This document shows positions 51,023 to 59,420 of a stretch of 64,000 nt of DNA, in pieces. Each line of letters opens with the position of its first letter. Within the stretch, counting starts at the first letter, position 1. Under the pieces are notes generated by a model that was not told the DNA's origin, made no database searches, and worked only from the letters and a program-made list of their open reading frames with translations. Position numbers and translations under genes: made by a program. This DNA is from Pseudonocardia phyllosphaerae (GTDB lineage: Bacteria; Actinomycetota; Actinomycetes; Mycobacteriales; Pseudonocardiaceae): assembly GCF_046546475.1 (NCBI RefSeq), contig NZ_JBKGXS010000003.1, positions 186,001 through 250,000 of the forward strand. Reading direction: 5' to 3'.

Positions 51023-52109
51023 GCCGGGCCAGCGGGTCCGACGCGGCCGCCCAGAGCACAGCGGAGTCGCGCACCTGCAGCGGGAACGACGGCAGCACGT
51101 AGTCGGTGCGCAGGTTGCCGGGCACCGGCTCGGCGAAGTCGCCGGTGTCGAGCGCCGGGTCACCGCGGTGGCCGGGGGTCGCGTTCTCCGCGGCGCCGGC
51201 CGAGCGCGGCTTCGGGTCGATCACCCGCGGCGCGGTCAGGATCTGCCCCGCGGCACCGGGCACCGAGTCACCGTCGACCGGGTCGGAGTTCATGTCGCCC
51301 TCGATGACGAACCGCTCGGTGGGCGCGATCCCGCCGCGCCGACCCTTGTCGTCGACCAGGGCGTGGGCCGCGGGGCCGGGCGTGACGTAGCGCCGCCAGA
51401 ACCCGATCTCGTCGGCGTTGCGGCGGCCGTTGCGGTCCTCGGGGCCGTCGAAGGTCGGCGGGGTGGGGTGCGAGGCGAGCAGGTGCACCGTCCGGCCACC
51501 GATCCCGATGGGCACGTCCCAGTGCGACTTCGACGACAGCGGCAGCTTCGCCAGCGCCTCCGGCGAGTAGTAGCCCGGCGGGATCCTGTTGCCGGGCAGG
51601 TCCTTCCACAGGAAGTGCTGGAAGGTGCGGACGTCGCCGATCGGGTACTTCGAGAGCACGAGCATCCCGTACTGGCCGGGGAAGGCGCCGAAGCCGAGCG
51701 CGTCGCCGGGGCCGTCGGTCTTCCCGTCGTGGTCGAGGTCCATCCCGCTCGGGACGCCGGTGTTGACCGGCGCGGTGAACACATACGGGTACTCGATCGG
51801 CTTGTCGCCGGTGGCGAGGTAGTTCTTGCGGAACTCCTCGGCCGCGACCGGGTCGTGGTCGAACTCGTTGATCAGCAGGACGTCCGGGTGGGCCTCCTGG
51901 ATCGTGTCGGCCACCAGCCGCGCCTGGGGGTCGTCCGGGGTGGACAGATCCTTCCGCAGCTCACCGGGGGCGGCCCGGTTCAGCGAGGCGTTGAACGTCG
52001 CGAAGCGGACGTCGGTGGGTCGGGGCGGGGCGGCGGACGCCGGGACTGCACCCAGCAGCGCCGGGGCCAGTGCCGCGAGCAGGACGGCCGGGACGAGTCG
52101 GGAGCGCAC
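50970..52109 (-). CDS. Secreted endonuclease/exonuclease/phosphatase-family protein
   Basis: A 379-residue exported protein. The signal peptide (about 1-26) ends SASA. The EEP fold is evident: VRFATFNASLNR, LLINEFDHDP (metal-binding Glu), HLLASHPTPPTFDGPEDRNGRRN, FVIEGDMNSDP (Asp and Asn of the active site) and ASDHRMVRVDL (catalytic Asp-His). Family members are phosphodiesterases, nucleases or phytase-like enzymes. Long insertions around the metal site resemble phosphate-starvation-type secreted phosphatases. Substrate unknown. Confidence 0.88.
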   Translation of the reverse strand: MRSRLVPAVLLAALAPALLGAVPASAAPPRPTDVRFATFNASLNRAAPGELRKDLSTPDDPQARLVADTIQEAHPDVLLINEFDHDPVAAEEFRKNYLATGDKPIEYPYVFTAPVNTGVPSGMDLDHDGKTDGPGDALGFGAFPGQYGMLVLSKYPIGDVRTFQHFLWKDLPGNRIPPGYYSPEALAKLPLSSKSHWDVPIGIGGRTVHLLASHPTPPTFDGPEDRNGRRNADEIGFWRRYVTPGPAAHALVDDKGRRGGIAPTERFVIEGDMNSDPVDGDSVPGAAGQILTAPRVIDPKPRSAGAAENATPGHRGDPALDTGDFAEPVPGNLRTDYVLPSFPLQVRDSAVLWAAASDPLARLNKASDHRMVRVDLQVR

Positions 52110-52207
52110 CGGGGCACCCTGACAGGTGATCGTGAACTGCGGGTGACGTCGATCCGGTGGCCTCCGGGCGCGTGTGGTGGGATCGCCTCGGCCTGGGAGG
52201 GGACGAC

Positions 52208-53182
52208 GTGCGCTTCGACGAGAATGCCGACCTGGACACGTCCGGTGTCGACGACCAGCGCGGATCCGGTGGCGGGTTCGGCGGCGGCGGGTTCGGCGGT
52301 GGAGGCTTCGGCGGCGGCGGTGTCGGTGGACGCGTCGTTGCCGGTGGCGGCGGGCTCGGCGTCGTCGGGCTGGTGATCTACCTGCTGCTCGCCAACCTCG
52401 GTGGTGGCGGGGACATCGGGCTGGGCACCGGTGGCGGCTACCCCGGCCTGTCGTCGGGCACGAACGGCTCCGGGCGGTCCTCGGACAACTCGTCGCTGCA
52501 GCAGAACTGCTCCACCGGCGCGTCGGCGAACGACTCGACCGACTGCGAGGTCGTCGCCGTCCTCAACTCGCTCGACTCCTACTGGGGCAGCCAGTTCCGG
52601 TCGGGCTACCAGCGGCCGCGCACGGTGTTCTTCTCCGACCGGGTCTCCACCCGGGGCTGCGGCAGCGCGACCTCGGCGTCCGGGCCGTTCTACTGCCCGG
52701 CCGACCGCGAGATCTACATCGACCTGGCCTTCTTCCAGGAGCTGACCCGCAAGTTCGGCACCGAGGGCGGCCCGTTCGCGCAGGCGTACGTGATCGCGCA
52801 CGAGTACGGCCACCACATCCAGAACCTGCTCGGGACGAACAAGAAGGTCGGCAACGACACCGGCCCGACGTCCGGCTCGGTGCGCCTGGAGCTGCAGGCC
52901 GACTGCTACGCCGGCGTCTGGGCGAACCACGCGACCTCCACCCCGGGGCGCAGCGGCCGCCCGCTGATCACCGACATCAACGAGCAGGACGTCGACGCCG
53001 CGCTCGACACCGCGAGCAAGATCGGGGACGACTACATCCAGTCCAACCTGGGCTCCGGCCGCGTCGACGAGTCGGAGTTCTCGCACGGCTCCTCCCGGCA
53101 GCGGGAGAAGTGGTTCACCACCGGGCTGAGGACCGGGTCGCCGCAGGCCTGCGACACGTTCGGGACGAACAACCTCGGCTGA
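52208..53182 (+). CDS. YpfJ-type neutral zinc metallopeptidase
   Basis: A 324-residue membrane-anchored protease. After a Gly/Phe-rich segment (GGGFGGGGFGG repeats, about 22-45) there is one transmembrane helix. The extracytoplasmic domain follows, with zinc motif HEYGHH (198-203), FYCPADREIYIDLAFF, and LELQADCYAGVWAN, whose Glu is the third ligand. GTG 52208 has GGGAGGGG about 6 bases upstream, better than the earlier ATG at 52157. The family is widespread; the substrate is unknown. Convergent with a TetR gene, 2 bases apart. Confidence 0.9.
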   Translation: MRFDENADLDTSGVDDQRGSGGGFGGGGFGGGGFGGGGVGGRVVAGGGGLGVVGLVIYLLLANLGGGGDIGLGTGGGYPGLSSGTNGSGRSSDNSSLQQNCSTGASANDSTDCEVVAVLNSLDSYWGSQFRSGYQRPRTVFFSDRVSTRGCGSATSASGPFYCPADREIYIDLAFFQELTRKFGTEGGPFAQAYVIAHEYGHHIQNLLGTNKKVGNDTGPTSGSVRLELQADCYAGVWANHATSTPGRSGRPLITDINEQDVDAALDTASKIGDDYIQSNLGSGRVDESEFSHGSSRQREKWFTTGLRTGSPQACDTFGTNNLG

Positions 53183-53184
53183 GA

Positions 53185-53781
53185 TCAGCTGCGCCGCAGG
53201 TGGTCCAGCTGGTGATCCAGCACGGCCATCGCCTCGGTCTCGCTGGTGTCGCCGATCAGCAGCGACTCCCCCAGACCACCGGCCAGGGCGGTCAGGACCG
53301 TCGCCTCCCGGCCGGTGTCGAGGCCGTCGGGCAGCTCTCCGGCCGCGACGGCGTGGTCCAGCTCCGTCGTCACGGCGTCGTGCAACAGGTGGTTGCCGGC
53401 GCGGTAGGTCGCGCGCAGGCCGTCGTCGGCGAGAGCCCGGATGAGGAACGCGGAGCCGACGCGGGCGTCGGTGCGGGCCTCGTCGTCGAGCGGGAGCAGG
53501 GCGACGAGCAGGGCACGCACGACGGCGATCGGGCCGGCCGGGTCCGCCGCGACGACCGCGGCCCGGATCCGCTCGTCGATGCGCAGCTTCAGCTGCCCGG
53601 CGGCGAACTCCAGCAGCTCGTCGCGGGAGCCGAAGTAGTGCTGCACCCGGCCCTTCGACACCCCGGCCTCGGCCGCGACCCGGGCGAGGCTGACCGCCTC
53701 CAACCCCTCGGCCGCCGCGATCCGCCACAGCGCCCCCGCGATCTCACCGCGCCGCTGCCCGTGGTCGACCACCCGCGGCAT
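53185..53781 (-). CDS. TetR-family transcriptional regulator
   Basis: A 198-residue repressor. The N-terminal DNA-binding domain (about 10-55) reads EIAGALWRIAAAEGLEAVSL, then VAAEAGVSKGRVQHYFGSRDEL. The C-terminal domain is helical with a ligand pocket. It faces away from an alpha/beta-hydrolase, and a near-perfect palindrome lies 14 bases upstream of its start. It most likely represses itself and the hydrolase operon. Confidence 0.92.
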   Translation of the reverse strand: MPRVVDHGQRRGEIAGALWRIAAAEGLEAVSLARVAAEAGVSKGRVQHYFGSRDELLEFAAGQLKLRIDERIRAAVVAADPAGPIAVVRALLVALLPLDDEARTDARVGSAFLIRALADDGLRATYRAGNHLLHDAVTTELDHAVAAGELPDGLDTGREATVLTALAGGLGESLLIGDTSETEAMAVLDHQLDHLRRS

Positions 53782-53794
53782 ACCCACCCCTTTT

Positions 53795-53812
53795 GCAATC
53801 CGATCGGCTTGC
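53795..53812. promoter_or_regulatory. TetR operator palindrome
   Basis: GCAATCCGATCGGCTTGC reads as GCAA-N-CCGATCGG-N-TTGC with 16 of 18 positions symmetric. A second related site with CCGATCG lies at about 53835-53850. Both sit in the 86-bp gap between the TetR and hydrolase starts. Confidence 0.75.
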
Positions 53813-53867
53813 CAAGTTGCCCGCCAGCTTTTACAGTCCGATCGTATCGTCAACGCGGGAGGGCGCC

Positions 53868-54752
53868 ATGCGGGTCGGTCACTACCTGTCCCCGGAGGCC
53901 CGCGAGCGCTACCGCCGGGCCTACGACGACGTCGTCGCCGGGCTGCCGTCACCGCAGGTCGGCGACGTGCCGACCCCCTACGGCGATGTCCGGGTACTCA
54001 CCTGCGCCGGGCCCGCGGGCCGGGTGCCGCTGGTGCTGCTGCCCGGCGCCGGAGCACCCGGCGCGAGCTGGTCCGCGCTGGTCCCGGCACTGACCGCGGA
54101 GCGCACCGTGCACCTGCTCGACCCGCTCGGCGGCCCGGGCGGCAGCAGGCAGGTCGTCCCGCTCGCGACGATGGCCGACCAGGCCCACTGGCTGCGCGCC
54201 GTCGTCGACGCACTCGGTGCGCCGGCGGCGAGATCGGGCGGGGTGCATCTGGGCGGGGCCTCGATGGGCGGCCGCATCGTGTTCGAGTTGGTCCGGCGGG
54301 ACCCGAGCGGGATCACGTCGCTGGCGCTGGCCGACCCGGCGAACACGTTCGCCCGGATGCCGGCGAAGCTGGTCGCGCTGTCGGTGGGGGCGCAGCCGTG
54401 GGCGCCGCGGTGGCTGCGCGAGCGGTTCCTGCACAGCGTCGGCGGCGGCGCGGACGTCGACGCCGAGCCGGTCGGCCGCCTCCTGACGGCCGGGCTGGAC
54501 TGCTTCGCCACCGCGCAGCCGTTCCCGTCACTGCCGTCCGAGGACGAGGTGCGCGGCGTCGGCGTGCCGACGCTGGTGCTGCTCGGTGGCCGCAGTGTCC
54601 TCCTCGACGCCGGGCGCGCCCGGGCCCGCGCCGCGCTCCTGCCCCGCGGCACGGTCGAGGTCTGGCCCGACGCCGGGCACGCGCTGGCCGACGAGTTCCC
54701 GGAGCGGACCGCGGCGGCGTTCCTGGCGCACGCGGCGCGGGCCGAGGCATGA
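53868..54752 (+). CDS. Alpha/beta-hydrolase under TetR control
   Basis: A 294-residue hydrolase. LVLLPGAGAPGASW is the oxyanion-hole strand, the nucleophile elbow is HLGGASMGGRIV, LLGGRSVLLD is in the acid strand, and PDAGHALADEFPE supplies the His. It has a good GGGAGGG ribosome site. Its stop overlaps the start of a membrane-protein gene by 4 bases, so the two are coupled. Substrate unknown; control by the divergent TetR suggests a response to a small-molecule ester or lactone. Confidence 0.88.
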   Translation: MRVGHYLSPEARERYRRAYDDVVAGLPSPQVGDVPTPYGDVRVLTCAGPAGRVPLVLLPGAGAPGASWSALVPALTAERTVHLLDPLGGPGGSRQVVPLATMADQAHWLRAVVDALGAPAARSGGVHLGGASMGGRIVFELVRRDPSGITSLALADPANTFARMPAKLVALSVGAQPWAPRWLRERFLHSVGGGADVDAEPVGRLLTAGLDCFATAQPFPSLPSEDEVRGVGVPTLVLLGGRSVLLDAGRARARAALLPRGTVEVWPDAGHALADEFPERTAAAFLAHAARAEA

Positions 54753-55381
54753 CGGGACGCGGGATGAACCGCCGTGCCCTGGCGACCACGGTGCTCGCCG
54801 ACGTCGTCGCCCCGCTCGCGGTGTTCTACGGCCTGCGCGCAGCGGGCGTCGACGCCGGCCCGGCTCTGCTCACCTCCGCCGTGGTGCCCGCGGTCCGTGC
54901 CCTGGTCACGCTGGTGCGGCACCGGCGGATCGCGTGGTCGGCCGCGCTCGTCCTGGTCCTGTGCGTGGCGAGCGCGGCGACCGCGCTGGTGACCGGCGAC
55001 GAGCGGGTCATGCTGGCCCGCGAGGCCCTGGTGACCGCCGCACTCGGGGTGGCGCTGCTGGTCACGGTGCCCTCGGGCCGTCCGGCGCTGTTCGCGCTCG
55101 GGCGGCTCGTGCTCGCCGACGCCGGGCACGACGCGCGCAGCTGGGACGACCGGTGGCGCGGTTCGGCCCGGTTCCGCCGGATCTGGCGGGTGCTGACGCT
55201 GTGGTGGGCGCTCGGGTTCCTGGCCGACGCCGCGCTGCGGGTGCTGACCGCGTACACGCTGCCGGTGGACGTCGTCCCGGCGCTGCATGCGGTGCAGTGG
55301 TTCCCGGTGCTCGCGGTGCTGCTCCTGGCGGGGCACGTGTGGCTGCGCCGCCCGGCCCACCGGGAGCTGGTGTTCAGCTGA
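54749..55381 (+). CDS. VC0807-like membrane protein
   Basis: A 210-residue membrane protein with about five helices. VVAPLAVFYGLRAAGVDAGPALLTSA and the C-terminal ALRVLTAYTLPVDVVPAL and FPVLAVLLLAGHVW resemble the VC0807-type family seen in actinobacteria (from memory). Function unknown. It starts inside the stop of the hydrolase gene (ATGA) and overlaps the 3' end of the convergent SGNH gene by 8 bases. ATG 54764 could also be the start. Confidence 0.65.
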   Translation: MTGRGMNRRALATTVLADVVAPLAVFYGLRAAGVDAGPALLTSAVVPAVRALVTLVRHRRIAWSAALVLVLCVASAATALVTGDERVMLAREALVTAALGVALLVTVPSGRPALFALGRLVLADAGHDARSWDDRWRGSARFRRIWRVLTLWWALGFLADAALRVLTAYTLPVDVVPALHAVQWFPVLAVLLLAGHVWLRRPAHRELVFS

Positions 55382-56525
55382 ACGGCCCGCCGGGTCCGAA
55401 CGCGTACGCCCCGAACCGCTCCCCCATCAGCGCGTGCGTCTCCGCGTCCGGGTGCACCCGGTCCGGCAGCGGCAGACGCTCGGCGTCGGCCGCGCCGTAG
55501 AGCTCCCGGCCGTCGAGCAGGTACAGGTTCGGGTCCTCGGCCGCGCGCTCCGCGACGATCCGGGCCAGCTCCTCGCGGATCACCTGCAGGGTGAGCCGCC
55601 CTGCCGCGACGTCCGCCGGATCGCCGGTCGCCCGGAACGCGATCGTCGAGCCGGAGAGGTCCGGGGCCAGCGGGCCGGGCGTGTCCTCGTGGATCGGGCA
55701 CAGGATCGGCGAGACGACCAGCAGCGGCGCCGTCGGGTGACCCTCCCGGATCGTGTCGAGGAACCCGTGCACCGCGGGCCCGAACGCCCTGCGCCGCATG
55801 AGGTCCGCGTTCACGACGTTGATCCCGATCTTGACACTGATCAGGTCGGCCGGGGTGTCGCGCAGGACCCGGGCGGTGAACGGGTCGAGCATCGCGCTGC
55901 CACCGAGACCGAGGTTGACCAGCTCGACGCCGCCCGCGGCCGCGGCCAGCGCCGGCCAGGTGGTGCTGGGGCTCGCCGCGTTCGAGCCGTGGCTGATCGA
56001 GCTGCCGTGGTGCAGCCAGACCGGGCGGTCGTCGTCCACGGGGGTGATCGGCGCTTCGGTCCGCAGCCCGACGACCTCGGTGATCTCGGTGTGCGGCAAC
56101 CAGATCTCGACGACGCTGTCGGTGCCGGGCAGGCCGGCGAACCGCACCGTCCCGACCGGACCCGGCTGTGTCTCCGAGGTGCCGGCCACCGGGTCGAGCA
56201 ACAGCACCGAGCCGCCGTCGACGCTGCCCTGGTCGACGAGACGGCCGTCGACCCGCAGGTCGTACACACCGTCCGGGCGCAACGGGATGTCCCGGTAGCC
56301 CACCCGGGTGCGCAGCGCGTCCAGCTCGACGACCGTCGCCGCCGTCCGGAACACCACCCGCACCCCCGACGGCTGCGCCTCGGACATCGCGAGCTGCCCG
56401 TCCTCGCTCTGCGCCCGTGCCCAGGCCGGCAGCCGGTGCGGTAACAGCCCCGCGTCGGTCCGTTCGATCTCGCTCGCCCCGCGCAGCAGATCCGGCGTGA
56501 CGGGCGTACTGATCATCTCGGCCAT
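55374..56525 (-). CDS. SGNH/GDSL-family hydrolase
   Basis: A 383-residue hydrolase without a signal peptide. The N-terminal half (about 1-165) is a beta-sandwich like the SsfX3-type accessory domain. The catalytic half begins at WLHHGSSISHGSNA, where the usual GDS is GSS. VNLGLGGSAMLDPF supplies the Gly block, VKIGINVVNAD the Asn block, and LPDRVHPDAETH the Asp-His pair. It removes acyl groups from a small molecule or glycoside. Upstream of the start lie seven 10-bp tandem repeats. Confidence 0.83.
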   Translation of the reverse strand: MAEMISTPVTPDLLRGASEIERTDAGLLPHRLPAWARAQSEDGQLAMSEAQPSGVRVVFRTAATVVELDALRTRVGYRDIPLRPDGVYDLRVDGRLVDQGSVDGGSVLLLDPVAGTSETQPGPVGTVRFAGLPGTDSVVEIWLPHTEITEVVGLRTEAPITPVDDDRPVWLHHGSSISHGSNAASPSTTWPALAAAAGGVELVNLGLGGSAMLDPFTARVLRDTPADLISVKIGINVVNADLMRRRAFGPAVHGFLDTIREGHPTAPLLVVSPILCPIHEDTPGPLAPDLSGSTIAFRATGDPADVAAGRLTLQVIREELARIVAERAAEDPNLYLLDGRELYGAADAERLPLPDRVHPDAETHALMGERFGAYAFGPGGPFS

Positions 56526-56570
56526 GACGCCACTCTGGCAACGGCTCCCCTGCCGGACAACACCATTTTG

Positions 56571-56640
56571 TGTCGTTCAGTGCCATTTAGTGCCGTTCGG
56601 TGCTGCTCAGGGCTGTTCAGTGCTGTTCAGTGCTGGTCAG
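56571..56640. repeat. Seven tandem 10-bp repeats
   Basis: Seven exact-length copies of a 10-mer with consensus TGCYGTTCAG run without a break from 56571 to 56640. The last copies encode the C-terminus of the GNAT gene, and the rest fill the gap before the SGNH gene's start at 56525. Individual copies differ at one to three bases. Confidence 0.9.
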
Positions 56641-57393
56641 GGGCCACTCGGCGCCCAGCAGCCCGGCCAGCTCCGGGGTCCAGCCCTCGACCTCCGGCGC
56701 CGGCCCGGGTGGGGTGAAGCCGGCGGCGTCGAGCACCATCCGCTGCTCCACGACCCGCTCGCCGCGCGGCGCGAGCAGCCGGGTGCCGTCGGTCCGGTAG
56801 CCCAGCCGGGCCGACACCGCGGCCGACGCGGCGTTGCCGGCGAAGTACTCCGAGCGGGCCGTCGTCGCACCCAGGTATCCGAACGCGAATGCCAGCACCG
56901 CGGCCCGCATCGCGGTGCCGTGACCCTGACCCTGGAAGTGTCGTCCCAGGTAGGAGCCGGTGCAGACCTCGCGCAGCACCGCGAACCGGGTCGCGGTCAC
57001 GCTCTGCAGGCCGATCACCCGCCCGTCGAGCCGGACGACGAAGTGCACGCTCCAGTCCTCGGGCGACAGCGACATCCGTTCCCGCCACAGGTACTGCAGC
57101 ACCCCGCGCCCGAGGTAGCGCGGGTCGGCCTCGGTCCACGGCTCGCGGAACGGCATCACCGACGCCCGGTGCACGCCGTCGTGCAGGACGGTGACCAGCT
57201 CGCGCGCCGACGCGTCGTCGTCGGGGCGCAGCTCCAGGCGTCCGGTCCGCAGGACCAGGCCGTGCAACGGCCACGGGTCCGGGACGGGGTCGATCGGCGC
57301 GGGCACCCACCCGGATGCGGCGGCCCCGGTCCTGGCCGCCTCGTCCTCGTCGGCCTCGGTCATGACTGCCTCGGTCATCGCTGCCTCGGTCAT
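56617..57393 (-). CDS. GNAT-family N-acetyltransferase (RimJ-like)
   Basis: A protein of up to 258 residues that transfers an acetyl group from acetyl-CoA. RTGRLELRPDDDASARELV opens the domain. The CoA loop is CTGSYLGRHFQGQGHGTAMRAAVLAFAF (the Q-G-Q-G-x-G/A signature), and SAAVSARLGYRTDGTR is motif B. The RimJ/RimL branch acts on ribosomal proteins or small amines. The start region holds three in-frame copies of ATGACCGAGGC (57393, 57378, 57363), any of which may initiate. The stop codon lies within the 10-bp repeat tract. Confidence 0.85.
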   Translation of the reverse strand: MTEAAMTEAVMTEADEDEAARTGAAASGWVPAPIDPVPDPWPLHGLVLRTGRLELRPDDDASARELVTVLHDGVHRASVMPFREPWTEADPRYLGRGVLQYLWRERMSLSPEDWSVHFVVRLDGRVIGLQSVTATRFAVLREVCTGSYLGRHFQGQGHGTAMRAAVLAFAFGYLGATTARSEYFAGNAASAAVSARLGYRTDGTRLLAPRGERVVEQRMVLDAAGFTPPGPAPEVEGWTPELAGLLGAEWPLTSTEQH

Positions 57394-57447
57394 CGCGGCA
57401 GTGTCCTCCGATCGCCGGGACCGGCGCGACGCAATACCGTCGCGGCC

Positions 57448-58440
57448 ATGAAGGCGATCACCCTGGCTGAGTACGGCGGACCGGAGAACATGGCCTGGGA
57501 GGAGGTCCCGGACCCGGCGGCCGGGCCCGGCGAGGTCGTCATCGACGTCGTCGCGTCCGCGGTCAACCGGGCCGACCTGCTCCAGGTGCAGGGCAACTAC
57601 CCGGTCCCGCCGGGCGCGTCGCAGATCCTCGGCCTGGAGTGCTCGGGCCGGATCGCCGGGCTCGGCGAGGGCGTCGAGGGCTGGGCGGTCGGCGACGAGG
57701 TGTGTGCCCTGCTCGCAGGCGGTGGCTACGCGCAGAAGGTCGCCGTGCCCGCGGTCCAGGTCCTGCCGCTGCCGGAGAACGTGTCGCTCGAGGACGCCGG
57801 CGGACTGCCCGAGGTCGCCTGCACCGTCTGGTCGAACGTGTTCCAGGAGGGCGCGCTCGCCGAGGGCGAGACGTTCCTGGTCCAGGGCGGGTCCTCGGGC
57901 ATCGGGACGCACGCGATCCAGGTGGCGAAGGCGTTCGGCGCGCGGGTCGCCGCGACCGCCGGGCAGGCCGACCGGCTGCAGACCTGCCGTGACCTGGGCG
58001 CCGACATCGCGATCGACTACCACGACGACGTCCCCGAGCAGCTGAAGAAGGCCACCGACGGCCACGGTGCCGACGTCATCCTCGACAACATGGGTGCCAA
58101 GGGACTCTCGGCCAACCTGTCCTCCCTCGCCAAGGACGGCCGCCTGATGATCATCGGGATGCAGGGCGGGGTGAAGGCGGAGCTGAACATCGGGGCGCTG
58201 CTGGCCAAGCGCGGCCACATCTCGGCGATGGGCCTGCGCGGCCGCCCGGTGGACGGCCCGCACTCCAAGGCCGAGGTCGTCGCCGGCGTCCGCGAGCACG
58301 TCTGGCCGCTGTTCGCGCAGAAGGCCGTGCGCCCGATCGTGTTCGAGCGGTTCTCGATGGCCGACGCCGCCGACGCGCACCGCCGCCTCGACGAGGGTGG
58401 CGTCGTCGGAAAGCTCCTGCTGGTCAACCCGGACGCCTGA
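57448..58440 (+). CDS. NAD(P)H:quinone oxidoreductase, PIG3 type
   Basis: A 330-residue zinc-free MDR enzyme. ASAVNRADLLQVQGNYPVPPGAS and LGLECSGRIAGLG are typical of the PIG3/QOR branch. The cofactor loop is VQGGSSGIGTHAIQVAKAFG, and ILDNMGAKGLSANLSSLAKDGRL follows. It reduces quinones with NADPH. Divergent from the GNAT gene, 54 bases between starts; no operon partner. Confidence 0.9.
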   Translation: MKAITLAEYGGPENMAWEEVPDPAAGPGEVVIDVVASAVNRADLLQVQGNYPVPPGASQILGLECSGRIAGLGEGVEGWAVGDEVCALLAGGGYAQKVAVPAVQVLPLPENVSLEDAGGLPEVACTVWSNVFQEGALAEGETFLVQGGSSGIGTHAIQVAKAFGARVAATAGQADRLQTCRDLGADIAIDYHDDVPEQLKKATDGHGADVILDNMGAKGLSANLSSLAKDGRLMIIGMQGGVKAELNIGALLAKRGHISAMGLRGRPVDGPHSKAEVVAGVREHVWPLFAQKAVRPIVFERFSMADAADAHRRLDEGGVVGKLLLVNPDA

Positions 58441-58454
58441 ACGTCCACACCCGT

Positions 58455-58521
58455 GATCGGGAGCGGGGGCGGCCGCACCTGCGGTTTCGGTGTCTCCGGC
58501 ACGCCCCGCCCCTCCCCGATC
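58455..58521 (+). terminator. Possible imperfect hairpin terminator
   Basis: GATCGGG at 58455 and CCCGATC ending at 58521 frame inner GGGGCG / CGCCCC pairs, with bulges, just after the quinone oxidoreductase stop. Weaker than the other hairpins listed. Confidence 0.35.
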
Positions 58522-58550
58522 CGCGGGGTGGTCGTGAGTACCCTCGCAGA

Positions 58551-59420
58551 GTGGCCGTGACCGTGACCGACAACGAGCCGGGCGACCTCGTCGATCCGTC
58601 CGAGGTGTCGAGCCCGCGCACCTTCCGCCGGGCGTTCGCGGACCTCAAGCGGGGCTGGCAGCAGCGAGCGCTCTGGGGCCATCTGGGCTGGCAGGACATC
58701 AAGCAGCGCTACCGGCGTTCACTCCTGGGCCCGCTGTGGATCTCGATCAGCATGGGCGTCATCGCGCTCGGCCTCGGGATCCTCTACTCGGCGCTGTTCG
58801 GCATCCCGATCGAGACGTTCCTGCCGCACGTCGCGGTGGGCCTGCTGATCTGGAACTTCGTCTCCGGCTGCATCCTCGAGGGCAGCGAGGTCTTCATCGC
58901 CAACGAGGGACTGATCAAGTTCCTGCCGGCGCCGCTGACCCTGCACGTGTACCGGCTGGTGTGGCGGCAGACCCTGTTCTTCCTGCACAACATGGTCGTG
59001 TGGGTCGTGCTGATGTTCATCTTCCCGCACCCGCTGGACTTCACGCTGCTGCTCGCGATCCCGGCGTTCGGGCTGCTCGCGATCAACGGCATGTGGATCG
59101 CGATCCTGTCCGGGATCCTCGCGACCCGGTTCCGGGACATCCCGCCGATCATCGCCAGCATGACCCAGCTGCTCTTCTACCTGACCCCCATCGTGTGGAC
59201 GATCGACATCCTCCACCAGAACGAGGCGGGGCGGTCGCGGGCGCGGCTGGTCGAGCTGAACCCGATCTTCCACTTCCTCGAGATCCTGCGCCGTCCGCTG
59301 CTGGGCGAGACCGTCGTCGGCCGCTACTGGCTGGTCGCGATCGTGATCACGATCGTCGGCTGGTCGGCCGCGCTGGTCGCCCTGCGCAACTACCGCGCGC
59401 GCGTCGCGTACTGGGTGTGA
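58551..59420 (+). CDS. wzm: ABC-2 polysaccharide export permease (galactan exporter)
   Basis: A 289-residue permease with six helices of the ABC-2 polysaccharide family. LWGHLGWQDIKQRYRRSLLGPLW is the conserved cytoplasmic entry motif, and FLTPIVWTI with the later LNPIFHFLEILRRPLLG are family features. Its neighbours are the matching ATPase and a galactofuranosyltransferase, the same trio as in mycobacteria (Rv3781-Rv3783 region), where it flips lipid-linked galactan across the membrane. It ends in GTGA shared with the ATPase start. Confidence 0.88.
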   Translation: MAVTVTDNEPGDLVDPSEVSSPRTFRRAFADLKRGWQQRALWGHLGWQDIKQRYRRSLLGPLWISISMGVIALGLGILYSALFGIPIETFLPHVAVGLLIWNFVSGCILEGSEVFIANEGLIKFLPAPLTLHVYRLVWRQTLFFLHNMVVWVVLMFIFPHPLDFTLLLAIPAFGLLAINGMWIAILSGILATRFRDIPPIIASMTQLLFYLTPIVWTIDILHQNEAGRSRARLVELNPIFHFLEILRRPLLGETVVGRYWLVAIVITIVGWSAALVALRNYRARVAYWV

